The notes under the pieces were generated by a model. The model was not told where the DNA came from. It saw only the letters and a program-made list of their open reading frames with translations, and did no database searches. From the NCBI GenBank assembly GCA_036782755.1, contig DAIPYL010000039.1, positions 1-14,637 of the forward strand: a DNA stretch of 14,637 bases, given 5' to 3'. Position 1 is the first letter of the stretch. Each line of letters begins with the position of its first letter. Made by a program: the position numbers and the translations under genes. This stretch comes from Jeotgalicoccus sp036782755. GTDB taxonomy: Bacteria; Bacillota; Bacilli; Staphylococcales; Salinicoccaceae. This document shows positions 1 to 6,235 of the stretch, one piece after another.

Positions 1-1296
1 CAGATTTCAGATACTTCATGGGAATTTAAACTCCGTGAAGGAATTAAATTCCATGACGGCAGCGACTTCAATGCAGAAGTGGTAAAAGCAAACCTTGACC
101 GCGTACGCGACGAAGAAGTGGCATCACCGCTGTCATTCCTGTTTACGGAAATCTCGGACGTTGAAATTATTGACGACTATACGGTTCAAATACATACAAA
201 CGAACCATTTGCAGCACTGCCTGCTCACCTGGCACATCCAGGTGGCCATATGATCAGTAAAGAAGTAATTGATAAAGATTACGCTCAAATGGAAGAAGGC
301 GGAAATCCGCTGACTGAAGTTAACCGTACACCAATCGGAACAGGGTTCTTTAAATTTGAAGATATTACTGAAGGTGAACAGATTACACTAGTACGTAACG
401 AAGAATACTGGGGCGAACCGGCAAAACCTGAATCAATCGTATTCAGAGCTGTTCCGGAAGACCAGTCGCGTATTGCTGAATTAACTTCAGGTACAGCAGA
501 TATTATTTACCCGATGGACCCTAACGACGTTGAACAGGTAGATGCAAATGAAGGCAGCGAAGTTCAGCAGCGTCCAAGTGCGAATATGACATATCTGGGA
601 TTCAACACTGAAAAAGAACCATTCAACGATGAAAATGTCCGTCTTGCAATCGCATCAGCAATTGATAAAAATGCGATTATCGAAAACATTTTAGTTGGTA
701 TTCATGAAAAAGCAGAAACACCGTTAAATCCTACAGTATACGGCTACAGTGAAGACCTTGAGCCAATTGAGTATGACCTTGAGCAGGCGAAAGAATATAT
801 GGCAGCAAGTGATTATCCTGACGGCTTCAGCGCAGAAGTTGTACTGAACTCAAGAACACACCAGGATGTTGCAACTTACATGCAGGAAGTATTATCTGAA
901 ATTGGTGTAGACCTTGAAATATCACTGATGGAAGCAGGCGCATATCAGGAATATACAGCGAACGGCGATCATGAAATGTTCATGGGCGGCTGGGGAACTG
1001 TAACACTTGATGCGGACTACGGATTATATCCAATGTTCCACTCTGACAACGTTGGTGCACCAGGGAACAGAACGAGATATTCAAACCCTGAAGTCGATGA
1101 ATTACTCGACAGCGCACGTGTTGAAATGGATGAGGAAACACGTCTTCAAATGTACGAAGACGCACAGCAGATCATTATTGATGAGCAGCCTTTAATTCCT
1201 ATATTCCATACGAAATTATTAACGGGAATCAACTCTGATTTAGACGGTTACTTCCAGTACCCGAGCAGTTTCCCTTACCTAAAGAACTTAGAGTAA
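1..1296 (+). CDS. ABC transporter substrate-binding protein, oligopeptide/glutathione type (5' end missing)
   Basis: The reading frame is open from base 1, so the window starts inside the gene; 431 residues are present and roughly the first 80-100, with the lipoprotein signal, are missing. It is an SBP_bac_5 family (DppA/OppA/GsiB-like) extracellular solute-binding protein that captures a peptide-like ligand outside the membrane for an ABC importer. The family signature is seen near the left end (SWEFKLREGIKFHDG, residues 6-20), followed by FNAEVVKANLDR. The conserved AIASAIDK motif lies near residue 220, and the C-terminal part has the usual hinge and lobe pattern ending in QPLIPIFH. The 3' end is intact, with TAA at 1294-1296, and is followed by a terminator, so this is the last gene of its transcript. 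Permease and ATPase genes would have to lie to the left of the window. The ligand (peptide, glutathione, nickel complex) cannot be decided from this sequence. Confidence 0.93.
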   Translation, partial: QISDTSWEFKLREGIKFHDGSDFNAEVVKANLDRVRDEEVASPLSFLFTEISDVEIIDDYTVQIHTNEPFAALPAHLAHPGGHMISKEVIDKDYAQMEEGGNPLTEVNRTPIGTGFFKFEDITEGEQITLVRNEEYWGEPAKPESIVFRAVPEDQSRIAELTSGTADIIYPMDPNDVEQVDANEGSEVQQRPSANMTYLGFNTEKEPFNDENVRLAIASAIDKNAIIENILVGIHEKAETPLNPTVYGYSEDLEPIEYDLEQAKEYMAASDYPDGFSAEVVLNSRTHQDVATYMQEVLSEIGVDLEISLMEAGAYQEYTANGDHEMFMGGWGTVTLDADYGLYPMFHSDNVGAPGNRTRYSNPEVDELLDSARVEMDEETRLQMYEDAQQIIIDEQPLIPIFHTKLLTGINSDLDGYFQYPSSFPYLKNLE

Positions 1297-1303
1297 GATA
1301 AAT

Positions 1304-1342
1304 AAAAAATCCGTCGGCTGATTCCAGCCGATGGATTTTTTA
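1304..1342. terminator. Bidirectional Rho-independent terminator
   Basis: A 12-bp stem with one G-T pair (ATCCGTCGGCTG and CAGCCGATGGAT) closes the loop ATTC. It is flanked by an A-run on the left and a T-run on the right, so it can stop transcription from both the substrate-binding protein gene and the convergent kinase gene. The kinase stop codon (TTA on the plus strand, 1340-1342) lies in the T-run. Confidence 0.9.
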
Positions 1343-1547
1343 ATGTAAATCGATTTTGAAATGTACACCTGTTTCTGCAGGCACCACAGTAAATGAACCG
1401 TTATGAAATTTGACCGCATCTTTAATAACAGAAAACCCGATGCCGTGGCTGTCTTTATTATCTTTGGAAGTGGGGCCGGAATTAAAATAGATACTGCGGT
1501 AACCCCTGATTGTGATTAAAGCAATTGGAGGTTTAATTTGTGTGCTG
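1340..1547 (-). CDS. Sensor histidine kinase, C-terminal fragment (cut by assembly gap)
   Basis: On the minus strand one frame stays open from the gap to TAA at 1340-1342, giving about 68 residues. The tail has the pattern of a HATPase_c (GHKL) domain: an F-box-like FNSGPTSKDNK, the ATP-lid G2 box HGIGFSVIKDAV, and a closing beta-strand region ending in GVHFKIDLH. This marks the end of the catalytic ATP-binding domain of a two-component sensor kinase. The dimerisation, sensor and membrane parts are not in the window. The 15 or so residues next to the gap (around ALITIRGYRSIY) do not show a clear DxGxG box; either it lies in the gap or the gap edge contains sequence error. The signal sensed and the partner regulator are unknown. 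Confidence 0.62.
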
Positions 1548-1647
1548 NNNNNNNNNNNNNNNNNNNNNNNNNNNNNNNNNNNNNNNNNNNNNNNNNNNNN
1601 NNNNNNNNNNNNNNNNNNNNNNNNNNNNNNNNNNNNNNNNNNNNNNN
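1548..1647. other. Assembly gap (100 N)
   Basis: There are exactly 100 undetermined bases, the usual placeholder for a scaffold gap of unknown size. The kinase to the left lacks most of its length, and the pcp gene starts only 185 bases to the right on the other strand, so the real gap must be larger than 100 bases or the junction is wrong. Confidence 0.98.
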
Positions 1648-1772
1648 GACAGTAACTTGCCGTCGTATCCCAGTCCGCATTTAAGCACGACGTGTAATCC
1701 TGTACTTCTTGACAAAAAAATACAAAAAATCACTCTCAATACATAGAAATTTCACACATTTCAGCTGTTTTA
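1648..1772. other. Unassigned gap flank, no gene recognised
   Basis: The bases between the gap and the pcp promoter show no recognisable coding product in any frame. Short open stretches on both strands run into the gap but have no ribosome binding site and no familiar motif. A TTGACA at 1709-1714 lacks a matching -10 box. The stretch could be the edge of whatever the gap hides. Confidence 0.5.
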
Positions 1773-1781
1773 TGCTACTAT
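1750..1781 (+). promoter_or_regulatory. Putative promoter of pcp-nagB
   Basis: An extended -10 element, TGCTACTAT, lies at 1773-1781 with a weak -35-like TTTCAC around 1750-1755. The spacer is longer than ideal (about 20 bp), so the extended -10 would carry most of the recognition. It would give a leader of about 45 bases before the pcp start. Assigned by eye only. Confidence 0.4.
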
Positions 1782-1832
1782 TTATTTACTTATTACTTTA
1801 TTTCCGAAGTAATATAAAAAGGATGATAATTT

Positions 1833-2438
1833 ATGAAGAAGTTACTATTAACTGGCTACGAACCGTTTTTAAAATTTAAAACAAATCCGACACAGTCTGC
1901 CGTGGAAAGTTTAGAAGGCAAAGTAATCGGAGATTATAAAATTATCGGCAAGGTTTATCCTGTAGCGTTTAAAGAAATAAATGCATTAATTGAGCAGGAT
2001 ATCGAAGAGATTGAGCCTGATGCTATTGTCTCTTTAGGGCTCGCAAGCGGTATTTCAAGTATTCATCTTGAACGTATCGCGATTAATACTATCGACGGAC
2101 GTGAGGATAATACCGGTTTTAAACCGAATGGTGAGAAGATTCATGAGAATGGTGCTGATGGTATATTTTCAACACTGCCGTTAAAGCAGCTTGAGTCAGC
2201 ATTATTGGAAGAGAATATTCCGGTAAGTATTTCAAATTCAGCGGGTACTTATTTATGCAACAATTTAATGTACAGCGGACTGTATTATCTGCAGCAGAAA
2301 GAACTGGATATTCCGGCAGGTTTTGTCCATGTTCCGCCGAGCCATGAAATCGGTATTGCACAGCGTGTGCCAAGCTGGCCTCAGGAAGATATCACCCGCG
2401 CAGTTCATATTATTATTGAAAACCTGCAGTCAAATTAG
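1833..2438 (+). CDS. pcp: Pyrrolidone-carboxylate peptidase (pyroglutamyl peptidase I)
   Basis: This is a cytoplasmic cysteine peptidase of family C15 that removes N-terminal pyroglutamate from peptides. At 201 residues it is slightly shorter than the usual 205-215. The catalytic triad is visible: Glu80 in HLERIAINTIDGR, Cys142 in SNSAGTYLCNNLMY and His166 in AGFVHVPP. The N-terminal strand LLLTGYEPFLKFKTNP corresponds to the family's TGFxPF...NP motif. The ATG at 1833 follows the Shine-Dalgarno-like AAAAAGGATG. The stop codon overlaps the ribosome binding site of nagB nine bases downstream, so the two genes are almost certainly co-transcribed and translationally coupled. A role in peptide turnover with recovery of pyroglutamate is inferred from the family. 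Confidence 0.95.
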   Translation: MKKLLLTGYEPFLKFKTNPTQSAVESLEGKVIGDYKIIGKVYPVAFKEINALIEQDIEEIEPDAIVSLGLASGISSIHLERIAINTIDGREDNTGFKPNGEKIHENGADGIFSTLPLKQLESALLEENIPVSISNSAGTYLCNNLMYSGLYYLQQKELDIPAGFVHVPPSHEIGIAQRVPSWPQEDITRAVHIIIENLQSN

Positions 2439-2447
2439 GAGGACATT

Positions 2448-3167
2448 ATGGAGTTAGTAAAAGTTAGCAATTACGAAGAAATGAGCAAGAAAGCATCGGA
2501 TATTTTATTTGATGTAATTAAAGAGCAGGAAAAGCCTGTCATCGGTCTCGCAACAGGTTCAACGCCTGAAGGAACTTATCAGGAACTTATTAAAAAATTA
2601 AACAGCAGCGATATTGATCAGAACAATATCACTACATTTAATCTGGATGAGTATGTCGGACTCGATAAATATCACGAACAGAGCTATTCATACTACATGC
2701 ACCAGAATTTCTTTAATCACGTATCAATTCCACAAGAGAACATCCATTTATTAAATGGTAAAGCTGAATTTGCTGAAACTGAGGTGGAAGCTTATGAAGA
2801 GGCAATTGATGAAGCGGGTCTTGATGTGCAGTTACTAGGTATCGGCCGCAATGGTCATATCGCATTTAACGAACCTGGAACTTCTTTTGATTCAGTGACA
2901 CATATCGTAGATTTAACACCGGAAACAATTGAAGATAATTCACGTTTCTTCGACGATCTTGGCGACGTACCTTCAAGGGCATTCACAATGGGCTTAAAGT
3001 CTATTATGAAAGCTGAAAAGATTGTTATTCTTATTTACGGTGAAAACAAAAGAGAAGCACTTGAAGCGCTCTTAAGCGGTGAAGTAACGGAAGAGAATCC
3101 GGCGTCTATTTTGAACAACCATAAAGACGTAACTATCATTGCAGACGCTGCTGCGATTGGTGAATAA
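2448..3167 (+). CDS. nagB: Glucosamine-6-phosphate deaminase
   Basis: NagB converts glucosamine 6-phosphate to fructose 6-phosphate and ammonia, feeding amino-sugar carbon from cell-wall or chitin-derived sugars into glycolysis. Its 239 residues match the Bacillota-type enzyme, which lacks the long C-terminal allosteric tail of the E. coli form. Seen in the sequence are the phosphate-binding LATGSTPEGTY (residues 34-44), the catalytic base Asp67 in NLDEYVGL, and the active-site motif LGIGRNGHIAFNEPG (130-144) with His137 and Glu142. It starts at ATG 2448 after a full AGGAGG that overlaps the pcp stop. The usual partner nagA is not adjacent; pairing with pcp is less common. A hairpin with a T-run follows 16 bases after the stop. 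Confidence 0.96.
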   Translation: MELVKVSNYEEMSKKASDILFDVIKEQEKPVIGLATGSTPEGTYQELIKKLNSSDIDQNNITTFNLDEYVGLDKYHEQSYSYYMHQNFFNHVSIPQENIHLLNGKAEFAETEVEAYEEAIDEAGLDVQLLGIGRNGHIAFNEPGTSFDSVTHIVDLTPETIEDNSRFFDDLGDVPSRAFTMGLKSIMKAEKIVILIYGENKREALEALLSGEVTEENPASILNNHKDVTIIADAAAIGE

Positions 3168-3183
3168 ATTTAAATTATGAGAT

Positions 3184-3218
3184 AATACTTCTAATACATA
3201 TGTGTTAGGAGTATTTTT
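3184..3218 (+). terminator. Terminator-like hairpin carrying the ribosome binding site of the next gene
   Basis: Bases 3184-3199 and 3200-3215 are perfect inverted repeats of each other if two G-U pairs are allowed, giving a stem of about 14 bp with a 4-base loop. T-tract 3214-3218 follows, so it has the form of a Rho-independent terminator for nagB, although the stem is AT-rich. The right arm contains AGGAG (3207-3211), the ribosome binding site of the 59-residue protein, whose ATG starts at 3219 directly after the T-run. Confidence 0.6.
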
Positions 3219-3398
3219 ATGAATGAATATAAACAAAAGATAATATATACTGGGGCCATGCTCGTTATATTTTTAATTATCGCGAATACTATGGTCGAAG
3301 TGAACTGGTTCCTGCAGATAGTCGCAGTAATTTTTGCAGGGTATTATATTCTATACAGTGTAAAATCACTGAGAGATGAACAGAAAGATAAGAATTAA
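3219..3398 (+). CDS. Small membrane protein of unknown function (59 aa)
   Basis: This short gene encodes 59 residues that begin MNEYKQKIIYTGAM and end DEQKDKN. Two hydrophobic segments are visible, about residues 8-23 (IIYTGAMLVIFLIIAN) and 30-47 (WFLQIVAVIFAGYYILYS), with charged ends, as expected for a two-span inner-membrane protein. ATG 3219 is preceded at seven bases by AGGAG, which supports real translation, and a clear terminator follows the stop after three bases. I do not recognise the family. It lies 51 bases after nagB with only a hairpin between them, so it either depends on readthrough from the pcp-nagB transcript or has a promoter inside nagB. Confidence 0.72.
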   Translation: MNEYKQKIIYTGAMLVIFLIIANTMVEVNWFLQIVAVIFAGYYILYSVKSLRDEQKDKN

Positions 3399-3401
3399 AA
3401 T

Positions 3402-3441
3402 AACGGCACTGAATTCTAAAATTAGATTTCAGTGCCGTTTT
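3402..3441. terminator. Rho-independent terminator between convergent genes
   Basis: The arms at 3402-3417 and 3424-3439 pair over 16 positions with one mismatch and close a six-base loop. The right side ends in TTTT. On the minus strand the tail is TTATTTTAATT, so it may also serve the DUF6176-type gene coming from the right. Confidence 0.88.
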
Positions 3442-3466
3442 ATGCATTTTCAGCTGTATTCATAAA

Positions 3467-3832
3467 TTAAACTTCTTCTTTCGCTGCTTCTTCTATTTGT
3501 TTTTTGATTCGCTGCGGAATCATTACAACTTCTGTTTTTAAGTTTTTAGGACGGTAAGTGATATCGATGCATTTATGGAAAAAATCAAGGTGTTTAGTAT
3601 CGATGCATTTCTCAGTTTCCGAATTGGAATCACCGTCATCTGCCTGAATAGAATACCAGTAAAGATAATCGCGATTACCCATCGTGTCTCTCATGATTGT
3701 TTCAACAAACATTTTCTCGCCGTCAAGTGTAAGGAGGGCATCGTTCATATGTTCATTCAGAAATTCCATCCATTGATCGACAAGTTCTTCTTTACCTTTT
3801 TTCACCCTAAATCTTGTTAACTCTACTTGCAT
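3467..3832 (-). CDS. DUF6176-like conserved hypothetical protein
   Basis: The protein has 121 residues, is cytoplasmic and has no membrane segment or signal. It starts MQVELTRFRVKKGK and contains LLTLDGEKMFVETI, DYLYWYSIQ and a C-terminal TEVVMIP. This order resembles the family I know as DUF6176, small alpha/beta proteins of the dimeric alpha-beta barrel kind; the assignment is from memory of the pattern. A cysteine-histidine-rich middle (HLDFFHKCIDITYRP) is notable, but no catalytic function is known. The ATG at 3832 has AAAGGAG eight bases upstream on the minus strand and a good promoter farther up, so it is probably a single-gene transcript ending at the terminator near 3402. Confidence 0.8.
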   Translation of the reverse strand: MQVELTRFRVKKGKEELVDQWMEFLNEHMNDALLTLDGEKMFVETIMRDTMGNRDYLYWYSIQADDGDSNSETEKCIDTKHLDFFHKCIDITYRPKNLKTEVVMIPQRIKKQIEEAAKEEV

Positions 3833-3863
3833 ATTCAGGACTCCTTTGTTTTTCGTCTACATC

Positions 3864-3891
3864 ATGATACAACATTATAATGCTTTGTCAA
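3864..3891 (-). promoter_or_regulatory. Promoter of the DUF6176-like gene
   Basis: On the minus strand TTGACA (plus positions 3886-3891) and TATCAT (3864-3869) are separated by 16 bases, a good sigma-A promoter. The spacer holds the 10-base palindrome CATTATAATG (3873-3882). The leader before the ATG at 3832 is about 25 bases. Confidence 0.7.
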
Positions 3892-4000
3892 TGAGTATTT
3901 CACATTCTTTTTTTGGGATAAAATAAATACATATTTTAGAAATATAAAGAAATTTATTTTTAAATAATTTAATGCACAAAAATACATTTCAAAAGAAATA

Positions 4001-4029
4001 ATCCCCTTCATCTGATTAATGAAGGGGAT
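4001..4029 (-). terminator. Terminator of the NatAB-like operon
   Basis: The arms ATCCCCTTCAT (4001-4011) and ATGAAGGGGAT (4019-4029) pair perfectly around a seven-base loop. Read on the minus strand the stem is followed by TATTTCTTTT. It lies 14 bases past the permease stop. The 109 bases between here and the promoter at 3891 are AT-rich and hold no gene that I can see. Confidence 0.85.
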
Positions 4030-4042
4030 GTTTATGCATCGT

Positions 4043-5245
4043 CTATTTTTTTATGCGTTTAATGTTTTTCATAATGCCGCTTTCTGTAGACAGCACGCTT
4101 CTCTTATAGACGAAACCTGCGAGCGCGAGAGTGATGATAATCGTCACAACCATAATTAGGATACCAATAAGCATTGGTGAGTGTCCTGTATCGTTAACGA
4201 GCAGGCGGAGCGGCATGACAAATGGTGTGAAGAACGGGAAATAACTCGTGATTGTTACAGCAATGTGATCTGCGAACGACATTCCGCCAAGTGCTATAAA
4301 GTACCCGATCATGCTGAGCATTGTGACCGGCATAAGTCCCTGCTGAAGATCTTCCATTCTGCTTATAAATGAACCGAGCATCGCTGCCACGGACAGATAG
4401 AGCACCAGTCCGAGAATGACATAAATAATGCAGTAAACTACAATTTTTAATGTCTGTTCATTTGTTTCAAGACCAAACTGGTCGAGAAGAGCAGATGTAT
4501 CTGAAAAGTAGAATGCAACCAGACCGCCTGCTGTTATTAACAGTACCTGAAGCACGCTGACAGATATCATAGCGAATACTTTTGCCATTAAGTGCTGTGT
4601 CGGACGGATACTTGAAACAATCATTTCGATAACACGGGATGATTTCTCATTCGCAATTTCCGTCGCAATCTGACTCGCATAGTTCAGAATGATAATAAAC
4701 ATCAGAATGACCGAGAAATAGAAAATAATCATATTCAGTACATTCATATCATCGGAATCAGCCGCTTCAAAGTCGCCTGAATTATCATCTGCAGCAACTA
4801 AAAATTCCACGGGGACTTCCGCGTACATCTGTGCAATTTCTTCCTCGCTGAGATTTAGCGTCTGAAGCACGTACGAACGGTTAGTTTCATTTAATGCAAG
4901 CTTTATACTTTCTTCCCGGGATGCTGACAGGTCTTCATCCATCCGCATTTCAGCTCTGAGCGGTTCGGTATTTACGACCTCGAGCACCGCAGAGCCGTCT
5001 TCTTCAACGATTTCAATCGTCTCGTCATAAGATTGAAGCGTCGGTTCAAAGACTGACATGAATGATTCGTCCGCTTTCACTTCAAGCATTAACGTTTCAT
5101 CTTCAGAGTCGAACAGGTCAATAATTTTATCGAGGTTAAACGCGATAAACATCCCTGCAATAATAATCAGCGTCGTAATTAAAAATGATTTTGCCTTGAG
5201 CTTTGACAGAAACGTCAGTTTAAATGTCGTCATAAATTTACTCAT
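4043..5245 (-). CDS. ABC-2 type exporter permease, NatB/YhaP-like
   Basis: This is a 400-residue integral membrane protein of the ABC2_membrane_3 type. The first helix (about residues 20-38) is followed by a large acidic extracellular domain to about residue 168. A cluster of five or so helices then starts at NVLNMIIFYFSVILMF. The cytoplasmic loop EIANEKSSRVIEMIVSS between helices 2 and 3 is the hallmark of this subgroup and contacts the ATPase. It ends with a basic tail (IMKNIKRIKK). I chose ATG 5245 rather than GTG 5251 because AAGTAGG lies eight bases before the ATG but only two before the GTG. It overlaps the ATPase gene by eight bases, so the two are translationally coupled. The family includes Na+ exporters and efflux of other compounds; the substrate is unknown. 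Confidence 0.9.
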   Translation of the reverse strand: MSKFMTTFKLTFLSKLKAKSFLITTLIIIAGMFIAFNLDKIIDLFDSEDETLMLEVKADESFMSVFEPTLQSYDETIEIVEEDGSAVLEVVNTEPLRAEMRMDEDLSASREESIKLALNETNRSYVLQTLNLSEEEIAQMYAEVPVEFLVAADDNSGDFEAADSDDMNVLNMIIFYFSVILMFIIILNYASQIATEIANEKSSRVIEMIVSSIRPTQHLMAKVFAMISVSVLQVLLITAGGLVAFYFSDTSALLDQFGLETNEQTLKIVVYCIIYVILGLVLYLSVAAMLGSFISRMEDLQQGLMPVTMLSMIGYFIALGGMSFADHIAVTITSYFPFFTPFVMPLRLLVNDTGHSPMLIGILIMVVTIIITLALAGFVYKRSVLSTESGIMKNIKRIKK

Positions 5246-6137
5246 AGTCACGGCCTACTTTCGCGATGAAGATATCATTTAATGACGGCTCGTTAACCTG
5301 GAACTTCTTAAAGAACCCAATAGCCGTAATGCGGTTATAAATATCCTCAGCATATTTTTCTTCGGCGATTTTAATGACTGACTTATTTCTGACCTGTTTC
5401 ATTTCAAGAACACCGGGCATATCTTTAATGAATGAGACATCGTGTTCTCCTTCAATAATGACCTCTTTCTGGCCGAAGTCTCTTTTAATCTGATCGATGT
5501 TGCCGCTGACAATCTGTCTGCCGCGGTCGAGGATACACAGTTCTTCGCACAATTCTTCAACGTGTTCCATGCGGTGGGTACTGAATATAATAGTAGAACC
5601 CTGTGCATTTAAATCTTTTACAGCATCTTTCAGCATCTCGACATTAATCGGATCCAGTCCGCTGAACGGTTCGTCCAGAATAATCAGCTCGGGATTATGT
5701 ATGATTGAGGCAATCAGCTGGATTTTCTGCTGGTTTCCTTTGGACAGCTTTTCGATTTTCTTATACTTATTCTCGGTAACTTTAAAACGGTCAAGCCAGT
5801 AGTCCAGTGCCTTATTCGCTTCTTTCTTCGACATGCCTTTCAGTTCAGCTAAATAAAGCACCTGTTCCGATACTTTTAATTTAGGATGAAGACCGCGCTC
5901 TTCCGGCAGATAGCCGATTTTATCAGTCATATGATAACCGATTGCTTCCCCGTTGTATAAAATGGAACCCGAAGTCGGCGTGAGGAGTTTTAAAATCATG
6001 CGGAATGTCGTTGTCTTTCCGGCACCGTTGCCGCCGAGGAAGCCGTACATACTGCCTTTTGGCACATTGATGCTGATTGAATCCACTGCTGTCTGTTCAC
6101 CGAACACTTTTGTGATGTCTGTAATTTCCAGAGCCAT
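5238..6137 (-). CDS. ABC exporter ATP-binding protein, NatA/YhaQ-like
   Basis: A 299-residue cytoplasmic ATPase that powers the adjacent permease. All nucleotide-binding motifs are present: Walker A GGNGAGKT (35-42), the Q-loop region written here as IGYLPEERGL (74-83), signature LSKGNQQ (131-137), Walker B LIILDEP (151-157), the D-loop SGLD and the switch His188 in FSTHRMEH. YLPEERGL in place of a plain Q-loop and the C-terminal DUF4162-like extension (about 220-299) are typical of the NatA/YhaQ group. The start is ATG 6137, directly after AAGGGGGA. The frame is open for another 126 bases upstream, but that stretch crosses the promoter region and has no conserved sequence, so I left it out. 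Confidence 0.94.
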   Translation of the reverse strand: MALEITDITKVFGEQTAVDSISINVPKGSMYGFLGGNGAGKTTTFRMILKLLTPTSGSILYNGEAIGYHMTDKIGYLPEERGLHPKLKVSEQVLYLAELKGMSKKEANKALDYWLDRFKVTENKYKKIEKLSKGNQQKIQLIASIIHNPELIILDEPFSGLDPINVEMLKDAVKDLNAQGSTIIFSTHRMEHVEELCEELCILDRGRQIVSGNIDQIKRDFGQKEVIIEGEHDVSFIKDMPGVLEMKQVRNKSVIKIAEEKYAEDIYNRITAIGFFKKFQVNEPSLNDIFIAKVGRDYE

Positions 6138-6165
6138 AATATTCCCCCTTACCTTTATTAAATTA

Positions 6166-6193
6166 ATTTTACCATAATGCTTAAATACATAAA
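6166..6193 (-). promoter_or_regulatory. Putative promoter of the NatAB-like operon
   Basis: On the minus strand TAAAAT (plus 6166-6171) is preceded by TGG, forming an extended -10, with a weak TTTATG at -35 (6188-6193, 16-base spacer). The leader to the ATPase ATG is about 25 bases. It partly faces the divergent promoter at 6200-6205. Confidence 0.4.
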
Positions 6194-6199
6194 AATCGT

Positions 6200-6205
6200 T
6201 ATAAT
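6200..6205 (+). promoter_or_regulatory. Putative -10 box of the BmrA-like operon
   Basis: A consensus TATAAT lies 31 bases before the TTG start. No convincing -35 box is seen at the right distance; the region at 6177-6182 is ATGCTT-like. The two divergent start regions are therefore within about 30 bases of each other, which would allow joint control. Confidence 0.45.
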
Positions 6206-6235
6206 GAAAGATGGATTTACGAGAGGGGCTTGAAT

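Noticed and set aside
1709..1714. Consensus TTGACA as a pcp promoter -35
   Set aside because: No -10-like hexamer lies 15-19 bases downstream; the extended -10 at 1773 is too far away.
1533..1746. Open frames of 68 codons on both strands across the gap
   Set aside because: They exist only because N bases contain no stop codons; neither has a ribosome binding site or recognisable product.
3873..3882. CATTATAATG palindrome as a PerR/Fur-type operator
   Set aside because: It is only 10 bases, much shorter than a PerR or Fur box, and such AT-rich palindromes arise easily in a promoter spacer.
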